A stretch of DNA of 64,000 bases from Pandoraea pneumonica (GCF_902459645.1 NZ_CABPSK010000001.1:1302001-1366000); one strand, 5' to 3'; numbered from the stretch's first letter, positions 10,048 to 19,424 are shown. Numbers and translations: made by a program. The notes: generated by a model not told the origin, from the letters alone.

Positions 10048-10859
10048 CCGAACTTTCATCAGGCACGGAATCCGACGCGGTACATCTGCCGCCGATCGCT
10101 CACCGGCCAAGACGCGATCAAATGAAGCAAGCCACGCGCATCACGCCTGCCGTCATCGGTCTGGCCATCGCGTTCGTGAGTTTCTTGCTGATCTCCAATG
10201 CGCTGGGGGCGCGCGTGTGCGAAGTCGTGTTGCCCTGGACGCTCTCAGGCGAACCATTGCGCCTGACATTTTCGGCGGCCCTTATTAGCTTTCCCTTTGC
10301 CTACCTGTTTGCGTCGGTACTCACCGAGGTGTACGGGTATCGCATTAGCCGAGTGGTGATCTGGAGCGGACTGGCCGCCAATTTGATCCTCGTGGGCTTT
10401 CTGTGGCTGATGTCGCTGTTGCCCACGCAGCCCGAATGGGCCGCACAGACCGGGTTCACCGACGACGTGCAGCGGCATTGGTTCGAAGCCGTCGCGCATA
10501 TGTTCGTGGCTTCGGTATCGGCGTGTTTTGTCGGTGAGTTTGCGAATGCCGCCACGCTCGCGCGCATGAAGGTGGCAATGCATGGCCGCTGGGCTGGCCT
10601 GCGCATCATGACGGGCAGCGCACTGGCGGCATTCCTCGATACGCTCGTTTTCGTTTTGATCGCGTTTGCTTACGTGCTTGATACCGACGCCATGGTCCGC
10701 ATGATCGGCCTTGAGTTCGTCTTCAAGTGTGGATTGCAGTGGCTGGTGTTGCCGCTCACGGTGGGGCTGGCCCGCCTGCTCAAGCGCCTGGACGGTATCG
10801 ATCACTACGACGTCGGGACGTCGCTCAATCCGTTTGCGCTTCGGGTGCGAGACGAGTAG
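10044..10859 (+). CDS. Queuosine precursor transporter, YhhQ family
   Basis: A 271-aa inner-membrane protein of the VUT/YhhQ family, known for uptake of queuosine precursors such as preQ0 and preQ1. About six hydrophobic segments begin near residue 34 (VIGLAIAFVSFLLISNAL), and the family hallmarks SVLTEVYGYRISRVVIW, VGEFANAATLARMK and GSALAAFLDTLVFVLIAF are present. The start ATG at 10044 overlaps the stop codon of the QueF-like gene (ATGA), a sign of translational coupling; an internal ATG at 10122 would remove a 26-residue polar N-terminus and could be the mature start of the family core. The pairing with a QueF relative strengthens a role in 7-deazaguanine salvage. Confidence 0.93.
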   Translation: MTELSSGTESDAVHLPPIAHRPRRDQMKQATRITPAVIGLAIAFVSFLLISNALGARVCEVVLPWTLSGEPLRLTFSAALISFPFAYLFASVLTEVYGYRISRVVIWSGLAANLILVGFLWLMSLLPTQPEWAAQTGFTDDVQRHWFEAVAHMFVASVSACFVGEFANAATLARMKVAMHGRWAGLRIMTGSALAAFLDTLVFVLIAFAYVLDTDAMVRMIGLEFVFKCGLQWLVLPLTVGLARLLKRLDGIDHYDVGTSLNPFALRVRDE

Positions 10860-10876
10860 ACAAGGCCACGCCCCCG

Positions 10877-11377
10877 TCAGACCGCGCTGGGCTCCCGCGA
10901 CTTCCGGTAATTCACCCAGTCGCCGCCAGCAATGCGAGGCAGCCCTGCCACCGCTGCCTCGTTCACGGGATAGACGATGCAGCGGTAAGTCTGCCCATCG
11001 CAATCCACGTCGTGCAGTTCACGCACAAATAGCCCCGCTTCGCCCGGATAGACCTCTTCGATCTCGTCGAGCACGGCGACCAGCGCCGCCGGAATGCGGT
11101 AGATGTCGCCCACCGTTTGCTCGCCTGCGTTCGCCGACAGGACCATGCCCGGATAACGGCCGAAGTCGTAGAGCCGCCCGCCCAGTGCCGACGTGCCCAC
11201 ATACGCCGGTGCCGGTAGTTGGTGACGCTCCGCCGCCCGCATCATGTCGTTGATCTCGCCCGCGCGCAGCGTGCCGTAGACGAACACGTAGATCGCCGCG
11301 TCGTTCGCGCTTACCGTGTCGGTCGCGGCTTCCGTCATCGCCGTGCTCGTGGTGCCGTCGATATTCTGCTGCGTCAT
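10877..11377 (-). CDS. Gamma-glutamylcyclotransferase-like protein (AIG2/GGCT fold)
   Basis: A 166-aa protein with the GGCT-like signature [13 protein letters not shown] near residue 31 and a conserved acidic helix ([17 protein letters not shown]) that holds the likely catalytic glutamate. Enzymes of this fold cyclise gamma-glutamyl groups or act on related amide conjugates; the exact substrate is not evident. The first 25 residues are a low-complexity leader rich in threonine and alanine. The start overlaps the stop of the RraA-like gene by four bases, so the two are translationally coupled. It converges with the YhhQ transporter with a 17-bp gap and no clear terminator. Confidence 0.88.
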   Translation of the reverse strand: MTQQNIDGTTSTAMTEAATDTVSANDAAIYVFVYGTLRAGEINDMMRAAERHQLPAPAYVGTSALGGRLYDFGRYPGMVLSANAGEQTVGDIYRIPAALVAVLDEIEEVYPGEAGLFVRELHDVDCDGQTYRCIVYPVNEAAVAGLPRIAGGDWVNYRKSREPSAV

Positions 11378-11868
11378 ACCAGCGCCTCCGTCGAGACGAG
11401 AATGCCGTCGATGTCGCTATAGATCCATTCACCGGGACGGACCAACTCGCCCGCGATATCGACAATCAGATCCGTCTGACCCGCGCCGAGCTTCACACTC
11501 TTGCGCGGATTCGTCGCGAGCGCCCGCACGCCGATGGCACAGGCTTCGAGTTCCTCGGTATCGCGTACGGCGCCGTTCACCACAATGCCCGCCCAACCAT
11601 GCTTCTCACCCAGTTGCGCGAGATTGCCGCCCACCAGCGCGCAACGCAGCGAACCGCCACCATCGACCACCAACACCCGGCCATTGCCCGGCGTCTCGAG
11701 CGCCGCACGCACGAGCGAGTTGTCTTCGAAAACCTTCAGCGTGGCCGCAGGCCCCGCGAAGCGGCGGGCCTGACCGAGCAACAGGAAACCCGGTTGCAAT
11801 ACGCGCAGACGGCCGTCGGCCAGCGCATCTTCATGGGCATCACACAAATCGCAGGTGGCGAAATTCAT
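11374..11868 (-). CDS. rraA: RraA-family protein
   Basis: A 164-aa RraA-like protein. E. coli RraA binds RNase E and inhibits RNA decay, while many relatives are 4-hydroxy-4-methyl-2-oxoglutarate/oxaloacetate aldolases. The core block [20 protein letters not shown] and the downstream [10 protein letters not shown] are clear, and the glycine-rich and arginine-aspartate motifs are those of both branches. The start [14 protein letters not shown] at 11868 matches the usual N-terminus; the frame stays open for 58 codons upstream. It is first in a two-gene unit with the GGCT-like protein. Regulator and aldolase roles cannot be separated from sequence alone. Confidence 0.92.
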   Translation of the reverse strand: MNFATCDLCDAHEDALADGRLRVLQPGFLLLGQARRFAGPAATLKVFEDNSLVRAALETPGNGRVLVVDGGGSLRCALVGGNLAQLGEKHGWAGIVVNGAVRDTEELEACAIGVRALATNPRKSVKLGAGQTDLIVDIAGELVRPGEWIYSDIDGILVSTEALV

Positions 11869-12103
11869 GGCAAGTATCCGATTTGAAGGGTCTTGAGAGA
11901 GGGATTGCGATGGACGAACGTGCGATGTCCGAACGACAAGCGCGTCATCGGCGAAACGAGCATTGGCATCGATCATAGCGCCTCGGCTAATCGGAAAGCC
12001 AACGCGCCGATCACGCACTCGAGGTTTACCTCGATGTGACATCCGCCAACACGATCAGACGGCTGAATTACACTTATGGCACACGAATTGTCGCGCTTAC
12101 GCC

Positions 12104-13054
12104 ATGCCAAGTTCTTTGCGCTTTCCGACTGACCTGCCTAACTCTGGATCGGCGGGACCGGCACTACCCGCTACGGCAGCTACGCCTGGTACGGGTGCTA
12201 CGGACGCCACTGCCGCCACGGCCGCCAACGCAGCCACGCCAGCGAAGCACGTCGTCCCGCCCGAGTACGCTCCCACGCCCGAGCGGCCGGTGCGGCTGCG
12301 GGCGCGACCGATTCCCGACAATATGTACGTGCCGGATCACCGCCATGCCTGGGCACAGGTGGCCTACACACCGCGTGGCGTCATCCAGATTGCCGTGTCC
12401 GATGCCGCATGGATCGTGCCGCCGTCGCGGGCGATCTGGATTCCGCCCGATGTCGAACACAGCTTGCAGGTCAACGAGCCGTCGTATCTGCGCACGCTCT
12501 ACGTGCATCGCGACTTTATTCCGGCGGGGCTCGACCACTGCCGCGTGGTGGAAGTCTCGGCGCTGCTGCGCGAGTTGATTGCCGCGATCGATGTGCCCGA
12601 AGACGAACTCGACGCCGCTCGCGAGCAACTGCTCGGCGGCCTGATTCTCGATGAATTGCGACGTGCGTCGCCGCTTCCGCTGGAAGTGCCGCTGCCGCGC
12701 GACAAGCGTCTGCTGACGCTGTGCAACGCCATGCTGGCCGACCCCGCACGCGCTTGGACGCTCGACCAATGGGCCCGCTACGCCGGTGCCAGTCCACGCA
12801 CGATCGGACGCCTGTTCCGGCAAGAACTCAATATGAGTTTCGTGCAATGGCGGCAGCAAGTAATTCTGGCGCAAGCCATTCCGCTCGCCTCGAAGGGCTA
12901 CCCGCTCGCGCGCATCGCACGCGAGTTGGGTTATCGCAGCCAGAGCGCGTTCTCGGCCATGTTCAAACGCACCTTCGGGCGCACCCCGAGCGAGTTCTTC
13001 GCGACCGCACCGGACGCTACATCTGCCGGAACAGGTGCGCGTACTGACGACTGA
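12104..13054 (+). CDS. AraC-family transcriptional regulator with cupin sensor
   Basis: A 316-aa regulator. Residues about 60-145 form a cupin-type sensor (PDHRHAWAQVAYTPRGVIQI, then WIVPPSRAIWIPPDVEH), and residues about 205-305 form the double helix-turn-helix of AraC (WARYAGASPRTIGRLFRQEL and IARELGYRSQSAFSAMFKRT). The layout matches the NimR/YeaM subgroup. The start MPSSLRFP at 12104 is the most likely; the first 50 residues are alanine- and threonine-rich. Its 3' end overlaps the 3' end of the convergent response-regulator gene by 38 bp, so the two C-termini share DNA. The target is unknown. Confidence 0.92.
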   Translation: MPSSLRFPTDLPNSGSAGPALPATAATPGTGATDATAATAANAATPAKHVVPPEYAPTPERPVRLRARPIPDNMYVPDHRHAWAQVAYTPRGVIQIAVSDAAWIVPPSRAIWIPPDVEHSLQVNEPSYLRTLYVHRDFIPAGLDHCRVVEVSALLRELIAAIDVPEDELDAAREQLLGGLILDELRRASPLPLEVPLPRDKRLLTLCNAMLADPARAWTLDQWARYAGASPRTIGRLFRQELNMSFVQWRQQVILAQAIPLASKGYPLARIARELGYRSQSAFSAMFKRTFGRTPSEFFATAPDATSAGTGARTDD

Positions 13055-13907
13055 CTGCGACGCGGTCTTTACGCCGCTTTAGTTTGAGTGTGAGGCGGCC
13101 CAGCGGCGTGTGCTGGGCACTCACCACTTCGGCAACGTTAACCACAGTGCTGCGGTGCACTTGCCAGAAGCGCGACGGATCGAGTTGAGGCAGCAGTTCG
13201 CGCAGACTCGTGCGAATCAGCAAATCGCCGTCCGTCGTCGCGACCACCACGTATTTGTCCGCTGCTTCGAAGAAACACACTTCCTCCACCGGCACGATGC
13301 GAATCTCGTCGCCCACCGACGCACGCACGAAGCGAAGGTACTCGCCGCTCGAAGACAACGGCGCCGGTGGCGCGTCAGTCGTTGCATTCGCCTCGGGGGA
13401 TCGATGGGTGCCGTTGGCCCCGTCCGCGAGCTGAGCACTGCGTGCCCCGTTCGCGCCTCCGCCCTGCCCAGCCTCATCTTCCAAATGCGTGCGAAGCGTG
13501 GCGAGTAACTGCGAGAGCGTGTCGTTTTTCGGTGCTGCGAGCCGTTCGCGCAACCGGGCAACGGTACGCGCGAGACGGTCGGGTTCCACCGGCTTGAGCA
13601 AATAGTCGATGGCCGCCGCGTCGAAAGCATCTAACGCGAAGCGATCGAACGCGGTGACGAACACGATTTGCGGTGGCCGCGTGAGCCGCGCACAGGCGCG
13701 CGCCACGTCGAGCCCCGTCGCGCCGGGCATCGCAATGTCGAGAAACACCACGTCCGGCTGTTCCTGCGCAATGGCGGCAATGGCCGACGTACCGTCGGGT
13801 GCCGCCGGTAACACACGCAAGTCGGGCCACGCCTGCGCGAGCATGGCACGCAGGGCGTCGGCGAGTAACGGCTCGTCTTCGGCAATCAGGGCGACGGGGG
13901 ATGTCAT
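13017..13907 (-). CDS. LytTR-family response regulator
   Basis: A 296-aa regulator with an N-terminal receiver domain (acidic pair E10-D11, phosphoacceptor D57 in VVFLDIAMPG, lysine K105 in YLLKPVEP) and a C-terminal LytTR DNA-binding domain (about residues 192-296, including ADKYVVVATTDGDLLIRTSL and FWQVHRSTVVNV). A 50-residue linker rich in alanine, glycine and asparagine joins them. It belongs to the AlgR/LytR class and is phosphorylated by the kinase encoded 27 bp upstream. Direct repeats of the type bound by this class occur before the operon (15630-15657). The ATG at 13907 is preferred to the in-frame ATG three codons earlier. Confidence 0.95.
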   Translation of the reverse strand: MTSPVALIAEDEPLLADALRAMLAQAWPDLRVLPAAPDGTSAIAAIAQEQPDVVFLDIAMPGATGLDVARACARLTRPPQIVFVTAFDRFALDAFDAAAIDYLLKPVEPDRLARTVARLRERLAAPKNDTLSQLLATLRTHLEDEAGQGGGANGARSAQLADGANGTHRSPEANATTDAPPAPLSSSGEYLRFVRASVGDEIRIVPVEEVCFFEAADKYVVVATTDGDLLIRTSLRELLPQLDPSRFWQVHRSTVVNVAEVVSAQHTPLGRLTLKLKRRKDRVAVSRQYAHLFRQM

Positions 13908-13934
13908 GCACTCCACTCTCGGGGAACCAAAAAT

Positions 13935-15107
13935 CTATGCCGTTGCCCGCCCGGACGACTCCACGGGCAAGCGCAACGTTGCGACGACACCCTGCGGCAC
14001 ACCCTCGGCGAGCGTGAGACGCGCCTTGTCGCCATAGAGCACGCGCAGGCGCTCTCGAATATTCGTCAGACCGATACCGTGACCGGCGGCCTCGTCCGGG
14101 ACAGGCGATGCCGGAGAGGCCGACATGTTGCGAAACCCCGCGCCGTCGTCGCTCACCTGCAACACCACAAACTGTGTACCTGTCTCATCCACTTCGCCAT
14201 GCGCACTCACCCGCACGGTGCCCCCTTGGCTGCGCGGCTCGATGCCATGTTTGATCGCGTTTTCGACCAGCGGCTGTACCAGCATCGGCGGCATCTTCAG
14301 CGCGCGGCAATCGTCGGGCAGATCGAGCGAATAGCGCAGACGTTCGCCAAAACGCACCTGCTGGATCGCGAGCAACGCGTCGAGCAACGCGAACTCGTCG
14401 GCCAGCGAAATCGTCTCGGCGCGTGTGGCGGCCAGCGATGCCCGCAAGAACCGATTCAGATGCCCGAGCAAGACGCGCGCACGCACCGGGTCGCTGGCAA
14501 TCAACGAATCGAGATTGGCCAGCACGTTGAACAGAAAATGCGGTTCGAGTTGCGCCTGCAACGTCTGCAACTGTGCGCGCACGAGTTGCTTCTCGGCCGC
14601 CGATTCGCGCAGCGCCTGCTGTGCCGCGGCGGCGCGTAACTGCGCAAGCCGTGCACGCGACCAGCCGTGATACGTGCCGATGCCCGTCGCCAGCAACGCG
14701 ATGAGCAAGACGATCGGCGTGGTGTGGCCATTCAACGGACGCCACAGCGTCATGGGCAGCCCCAGCAACAGCGTGCCCAACGTGATGCCGCCGACCAACC
14801 CTGCCGAACAGCCGAACGCCACCAGCAGCAAGAACGGCACGATGGGTGGCTCGCCGCTACGCCAAAGCGCGCGCCGTCCGCCATCGATCAACACGGTAAT
14901 GGTGATGCCGATGCACTGGCTGAACACGAAGTTCTGCCACATCGTGCCGCCGAACCCGATCAGCTTGAGTATCAGGGCGATGGCGGTATTGAAGAGGATC
15001 ACGCCGACCAATTCGCGAAGAAACGTCTGCCAAAGCCCGCGCGCCGGTTTGGTGGTGGCTGGCTGAGTCGTCTCGACGGGTTGCGGTTGTCTCATCATCG
15101 TTGTCAT
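13935..15107 (-). CDS. LytS/AlgZ-type sensor histidine kinase
   Basis: A 390-aa membrane kinase. About four hydrophobic segments lie between residues 30 and 145; the phosphoacceptor box is QLEPHFLFNVLANL with H190; the ATPase domain follows with VENAIKHGI (N283) and DDGAG (320-324). This is the histidine kinase class (PF06580) that pairs with LytTR regulators. The start at 15107 overlaps the stop of the preceding membrane-protein gene (TAATG), and the response regulator follows 27 bp downstream, so all three genes form one operon. There is no periplasmic sensor domain; the signal is likely sensed within the membrane or through the upstream partner. Confidence 0.94.
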   Translation of the reverse strand: MTTMMRQPQPVETTQPATTKPARGLWQTFLRELVGVILFNTAIALILKLIGFGGTMWQNFVFSQCIGITITVLIDGGRRALWRSGEPPIVPFLLLVAFGCSAGLVGGITLGTLLLGLPMTLWRPLNGHTTPIVLLIALLATGIGTYHGWSRARLAQLRAAAAQQALRESAAEKQLVRAQLQTLQAQLEPHFLFNVLANLDSLIASDPVRARVLLGHLNRFLRASLAATRAETISLADEFALLDALLAIQQVRFGERLRYSLDLPDDCRALKMPPMLVQPLVENAIKHGIEPRSQGGTVRVSAHGEVDETGTQFVVLQVSDDGAGFRNMSASPASPVPDEAAGHGIGLTNIRERLRVLYGDKARLTLAEGVPQGVVATLRLPVESSGRATA

Positions 15108-15538
15108 TATCGTGTGCCCTCCCCGCTCGCCATGCCCTGTCGCATCGCAACAGACACGACGCCGTGCCCCCACTGGGCGAGCGTCTCATTGAGCACTCTA
15201 CCCGGTAAGGCCACCGCCGCAATGCCAGCCGCGATCAGGCCGACGTACAAGCCCAGCATGCTGCGCCGGTGCACCGCCACGTCGCCACGGCGAATCGCGG
15301 CAATGGCGAGTACCAGACTCACCAATACCCACGCCGCCAACGCATGCAGCCACGACAGGTGTCCCGGGTTCAACTCGCGAATGCCGAAACTCGACAGCGC
15401 CGTTGCCGCCATCGTTACGGCCCACGTACGGCCCATCCAGCGATGACGCGGCGTGCCCCGCCGCACCATCAGTATCGCAATGCCCAGCATGACGGCTGCG
15501 ACAGCCGCCGCCAGGTGAATTACCACTATTGTCGTCAT
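15107..15538 (-). CDS. Small membrane protein, DUF2306-like
   Basis: A 143-aa protein with four hydrophobic segments (TTIVVIHLAAAVAAVMLGIA; VTMAATALSSFGI; LHALAAWVLVSLVLAIAAI; LGLYVGLIAAGIAAVALPG). Charged, histidine-containing loops follow the first segment (TPRHRWMGRTWA) and the third (VAVHRRSM), the pattern of DUF2306 proteins, whose function is unknown. The start ATG at 15538 is the conserved N-terminus; upstream codons of the open frame look non-coding. It is first in the operon with the kinase and response regulator and overlaps the kinase start by one base, so it may be an accessory sensor or a target of the system. That role is inferred from position only. Confidence 0.85.
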   Translation of the reverse strand: MTTIVVIHLAAAVAAVMLGIAILMVRRGTPRHRWMGRTWAVTMAATALSSFGIRELNPGHLSWLHALAAWVLVSLVLAIAAIRRGDVAVHRRSMLGLYVGLIAAGIAAVALPGRVLNETLAQWGHGVVSVAMRQGMASGEGTR

Positions 15539-15617
15539 CGCATCCTCTCGTTGTGTTGACTCGTGACGCAACGATAGGAAGCGGTTGCAGATGGTGCACT
15601 TGCCTTGCGATGAACCC

Positions 15618-15659
15618 CCGTTCATGTGTCGCGAACGGTGATTGCACAGCGCGAACGAC
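15618..15659. promoter_or_regulatory. LytTR-type repeats before the two-component operon
   Basis: CGCGAACG occurs twice in the same orientation (15630-15637 and 15650-15657), exactly 20 bp apart. On the minus strand these read CCGTTCGCG and TCGTTCGCG, close to the CCGTTCGTC site of AlgR. A third CCGTTC at 15618-15623 faces the other way. Spaced direct repeats of this kind are what LytTR proteins bind. They end about 80 bp before the first gene of the operon, which suggests autoregulation. Confidence 0.6.
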
Positions 15660-15872
15660 AGGCGCTTACTCAGATTTCTGCAAACTTCGCAGATGTCGCC
15701 GGGACCGGCTGCCCCTGGGCCCGCCGGTCGCGCCTCGACGCGTTTGCCCACGTGCCGCGTGCCCGGCCGCGCATTCTCGCCGAGGATTGTGACACGACGA
15801 TGCCACGCGCGAGCACCGTCGCTGCCGAGCCCCACCGGCTGGCCTTCCGAGGGTTGGGTCGGACGACAGACG
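15660..15872. other. Gap between two-component operon and clpB, no gene seen
   Basis: The stretch from the LytTR-type repeats to the clpB terminator has no supported gene. Open frames crossing it lack ribosome binding sites and continue into clpB antisense. It probably holds only the distal promoter region of the operon. Confidence 0.5.
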
Positions 15873-15901
15873 AAAAAAAAGCGCGGCCGAAGCCGCGCTT
15901 T
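15873..15901 (-). terminator. Terminator of clpB
   Basis: Stem AAAGCGCGGC / GCCGCGCTTT with a CGAA loop, followed on the minus strand by a run of T (AAAAAAAA on the plus strand at 15873-15880). It lies 44 bp after the clpB stop. Confidence 0.88.
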
Positions 15902-15945
15902 GCTACCTGCCGAGGCAAACCCGCCGCCTCACGAAAACCCGTGGC

Positions 15946-18573
15946 TTACTCCGCCGCGGCTTCCGTTTCCTTGTTCACCTGCGTGGCCGTAGCGCCGTCG
16001 AAGGTGAACCGACCGTTTTGCCAGTCGACCGGAATCGTGTCCTTCGGCCCGAACTTGCCCGCCAGCACCAGCTTGGCGACCGGGTTCTCGATCTCCTGCT
16101 GAATCGCTCGCTTGAGCGGCCGTGCCCCGAACACCGGGTCGAAGCCTTCGCGCGCCACGTGCATCAACGCCGCCTTCGTGACATCGAGCTGCATGTCGAG
16201 CTTGGCCAGACGCTGGCGCAGAATCTCGATCTGAATCGACGCAATCGACTCGATGTGCTTCTGGTCGAGCCCGTGGAACACCACGACTTCGTCGATCCGG
16301 TTCAGGAACTCAGGACGGAAGTGCTCCTTGATCTCGGTCCACACCGCATCCTTGATGCGATCCTGCGGCTCGCCGACCATCGACTGAATCATCGACGACC
16401 CAAGGTTCGACGTCATCACGATCACGGTGTTCTTGAAGTCCACCGTACGGCCCTGACCGTCGGTCATGCGGCCATCGTCGAGCACTTGCAGCAGCACGTT
16501 GAAGACGTCCGGGTGCGCCTTTTCGACTTCGTCGAGCAGGATCACGCTGTACGGCTTGCGACGCACGGCCTCGGTCAGATAACCGCCTTCCTCATAACCC
16601 ACGTAGCCCGGCGGCGCGCCAATCAGGCGTGCCACGCTGTGCTTCTCCATGAACTCGCTCATGTCGATGCGGATCAGGTGATCTTCCGAATCGAACAGGA
16701 ACATCGCGAGCGCCTTGCACAGCTCGGTCTTGCCCACGCCCGTCGGGCCGAGGAACAGGAACGAACCATACGGACGGTTCGGATCGGCCAGCCCCGCACG
16801 CGACCGGCGGATCGCATCGGCCACGGCGGTAATCGCCTCGTCCTGACCCACCACGCGCTCGTGCAGCTTAGCTTCCATGTTGAGCAGCTTTTCGCGCTCG
16901 CCCTGCATCATCTTCGAGACCGGAATACCAGTGGCGCGCGAAATCACTTCCGCAATTTCTTCCGTGCCCACTTGCGTGCGAAGCAGACGCGGATGCGCTT
17001 GCTGGCCAGCCGCTTCGGCAGCCGCAGCATCCTTCAACTGCGCTTCGAGTTGCGGCAGCTTGCCGTATTGCAACTCAGCCACTTTGTCGAGCTTGCCTTC
17101 GCGTTGCAGCTTGGCAAGCTCGGCACGCACGCGATCGATCTCTTCCTTGACCTGCGCGCTGCCCTGCACGGCCGCCTTTTCCGCCGTCCAGATTTCTTCG
17201 AGGTCGGCGTATTCGCGCTCCAGACGCGAGATTTCTTCCTCGATCAACGCCAGACGCTTTTGCGACGCTTCGTCGGTTTCTTTCTTGATGGCTTCGCGCT
17301 CGATCTTCAACTGGATCAGTCGACGGTCGAGCTTGTCCATCACTTCCGGCTTCGAGTCGATTTCCATCTTGATCTTCGACGCGGCCTCATCGATCAAGTC
17401 GATGGCCTTGTCCGGCAGGAACCGGTCGGTGATATAGCGTTGGCTCAGTTCGGCCGCAGCGACGATCGCCGGATCGGTAATTTCCACACCGTGGTGCAGT
17501 TCGTACTTTTCCTGCAAGCCGCGCAGGATGGCGATGGTCGCCTCGACGCTCGGCTCTTCGACCAGCACCTTCTGGAAACGACGCTCCAGGGCGGCGTCTT
17601 TCTCGATGTACTTGCGATATTCGTCGAGCGTGGTCGCGCCAATGCAATGCAACTCGCCGCGGGCGAGCGCGGGCTTGAGCATGTTGCCCGCGTCCATCGC
17701 GCCCTCGGCCTTGCCGGCACCGACCATCGTGTGAATTTCGTCGATGAACAGAATCGTGCGGCCTTCGTCCTTGGCGATATCGTTGAGCACGCTTTTCAGG
17801 CGCTCTTCGAATTCGCCACGGAATTTCGCACCGGCAAGCAGCCCGGCCATGTCGAGCGCAAGCACGCGCTTGTTCTTGAGCGACTCGGGCACTTCGCCGT
17901 TGACGATACGCTGCGCGAGACCTTCCACAATGGCGGTCTTACCCACGCCCGGCTCGCCGATCAGCACCGGGTTGTTCTTCGTGCGGCGTTGCAAAATCTG
18001 GATCGTGCGGCGAATTTCATCGTCGCGACCGATCACCGGATCGAGCTTGCCGAGCGCGGCACGCTCCGTCAGATCGAGCGTGTATTTCTTGAGGGCTTCG
18101 CGTTGGCTTTCGGCATCTTGGCTATTGACCGACTCGCCGCCGCGCACGCCGACAATGGCGGCTTCCAGCGCCTTGCGCGTGAGACCACGGGCGCGAGCAA
18201 TCTTGCCCGTCTCGCCCTTGTCGTCGGCCAGTGCCAGCAGGAACATTTCGCTGGCGATATAGCTGTCGCCATGCTTTTGTGCTTCCTTGTCGGCCTGATT
18301 GAGCAGGCCCGCGAGCTCGCGGCTCACCTGCACGTTGCCGTCGGTGCCTTGCACCTGCGGCAGCTTCGAGAGGGCCGTCTCGATGTCGTGGCCCAACGGC
18401 TGAACTTGTACGCCCGCGCGTTGCAGCAGCGAGCGTGCAGCGCCTTCGGGTTGTGCGATAAGCGCTGCCAGCAAGTGCAGCGGCTCAATATATTGCTGGT
18501 CGCGACCGACGGCCATGCTTTGGGCATCAGCCAGCGCTTCCAGGAACTGCGTGGTGAATTTGTCTTGTCGCAT
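15946..18573 (-). CDS. clpB: ATP-dependent disaggregase ClpB
   Basis: An 875-aa Hsp100 protein that, with DnaK, pulls aggregated proteins apart in the cytoplasm. It has the N-terminal double Clp repeat (1-145), AAA domain 1 with Walker A GEPGVGKT near residue 205, the coiled-coil middle domain (about 400-540) that separates ClpB from ClpA and ClpC, and AAA domain 2 with GPTGVGKT. The hexamer pore loop [11 protein letters not shown] is present. The start MRQDKF at 18573 is the conserved N-terminus and is preceded by GGAG. A heat-shock-like promoter lies 35-65 bp upstream. It is transcribed alone and ends at its own terminator. Confidence 0.98.
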   Translation of the reverse strand: MRQDKFTTQFLEALADAQSMAVGRDQQYIEPLHLLAALIAQPEGAARSLLQRAGVQVQPLGHDIETALSKLPQVQGTDGNVQVSRELAGLLNQADKEAQKHGDSYIASEMFLLALADDKGETGKIARARGLTRKALEAAIVGVRGGESVNSQDAESQREALKKYTLDLTERAALGKLDPVIGRDDEIRRTIQILQRRTKNNPVLIGEPGVGKTAIVEGLAQRIVNGEVPESLKNKRVLALDMAGLLAGAKFRGEFEERLKSVLNDIAKDEGRTILFIDEIHTMVGAGKAEGAMDAGNMLKPALARGELHCIGATTLDEYRKYIEKDAALERRFQKVLVEEPSVEATIAILRGLQEKYELHHGVEITDPAIVAAAELSQRYITDRFLPDKAIDLIDEAASKIKMEIDSKPEVMDKLDRRLIQLKIEREAIKKETDEASQKRLALIEEEISRLEREYADLEEIWTAEKAAVQGSAQVKEEIDRVRAELAKLQREGKLDKVAELQYGKLPQLEAQLKDAAAAEAAGQQAHPRLLRTQVGTEEIAEVISRATGIPVSKMMQGEREKLLNMEAKLHERVVGQDEAITAVADAIRRSRAGLADPNRPYGSFLFLGPTGVGKTELCKALAMFLFDSEDHLIRIDMSEFMEKHSVARLIGAPPGYVGYEEGGYLTEAVRRKPYSVILLDEVEKAHPDVFNVLLQVLDDGRMTDGQGRTVDFKNTVIVMTSNLGSSMIQSMVGEPQDRIKDAVWTEIKEHFRPEFLNRIDEVVVFHGLDQKHIESIASIQIEILRQRLAKLDMQLDVTKAALMHVAREGFDPVFGARPLKRAIQQEIENPVAKLVLAGKFGPKDTIPVDWQNGRFTFDGATATQVNKETEAAAE

Positions 18574-18606
18574 CGGGTGCTCCGGTAAGAAAACTTTCTG
18601 GATCGG

Positions 18607-18635
18607 ATGTGCGGACAATCCCCTAAGGTTTCAAG
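18607..18635 (-). promoter_or_regulatory. Probable sigma-32 promoter of clpB
   Basis: On the minus strand CTTGAAA (18635-18629) matches the sigma-32 -35 element exactly; fourteen bases later CCGCACAT is a weaker match to the -10 element CCCCATNT. Heat-shock control of clpB is well established in Proteobacteria. Confidence 0.6.
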
Positions 18636-18794
18636 GGCATTTGCGCTTAATGGTTGACATTTCGCGCGAGGCCGTGAGGCGGCCGAGGGTAACGGGGAAT
18701 TAGGGCTGTCGAACGATGGGTGACACGATGGAAAAGAGACCCAGGACGCGCCCGACGTTGAGGGTCATAATAGCTATTTTTAGCACGCCGCACC

Positions 18795-19379
18795 ATGAGT
18801 CAACGCGACCGCCGGACGACCGGAATACCGAACGGACATCACGCCGATCACGCGACATCGGGCGACGCGTCCGCGCGCGGCATGGCCGCCGATATCGCGC
18901 TGGAAAACGGTCTCGGCGCCATCACCGAATTGCCCGCCAAACGCTTCGCGCAAGTGGACGAAGCGGCCGTGCAACTGCTCGTGCATACGTTCTACGGACG
19001 CATTCGCGACGACGATCTGTTGGGTCCGGTGTTCCGGCAAGCGCTCGAAGGCCGCTGGGACCTGCATCTAGATAAGATGGTCGCGTTCTGGAGCAGCATC
19101 GTGCTCGGTGCCAAGCGCTATCGCGGCAATGTGACGCAGGCGCACCAGCCGTTTGGCCACCTCACCGGCGAGCATTTCAGCCGCTGGCTAGTGCTCTTCT
19201 TCGATACGCTCGATACGCTCTTCGAACCGGAGGCAGCCTTCGCCTTCGCCGAACCGGCGATTCGCATCGCGGAGAGCCTGCAATTGAATTTGTTCGGATG
19301 GGAGTACGCGTTGCCACCGGCGCAGCGCGCGTTGCTGGAAAGCGTGAAACGCGCACGGCCTGCTCGACCGCATGAGTGA
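18795..19379 (+). CDS. Group III truncated hemoglobin
   Basis: A 194-aa protein whose residues about 45-180 form a truncated globin of group III. Recognisable are HTFYGRIRDDDLLGPVF (with the B10 tyrosine), WDLHLDKMVAFWSSIVLG, AHQPFGHLTGEHFSRW (proximal histidine in AHQPF, and the G8 tryptophan). Such proteins bind haem and small ligands such as oxygen, NO or sulfide in the cytoplasm; the physiological role in this organism is unknown. The first 40 residues are a polar leader not found in short family members, and an in-frame ATG at residue 30 (GMAADIA) is an alternative start. It converges with moaE. Confidence 0.9.
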   Translation: MSQRDRRTTGIPNGHHADHATSGDASARGMAADIALENGLGAITELPAKRFAQVDEAAVQLLVHTFYGRIRDDDLLGPVFRQALEGRWDLHLDKMVAFWSSIVLGAKRYRGNVTQAHQPFGHLTGEHFSRWLVLFFDTLDTLFEPEAAFAFAEPAIRIAESLQLNLFGWEYALPPAQRALLESVKRARPARPHE

Positions 19380-19424
19380 GGGGCTGGAGAAATTACCCTC
19401 ACTTCGCCGCAGTTCGATGATTTT

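Noticed and set aside
16018-18588. 856-codon open frame on the plus strand opposite clpB
   Set aside because: It is the antisense shadow of clpB caused by codon bias in GC-rich DNA; composition is arginine-, histidine- and leucine-heavy with no domain or ribosome site.
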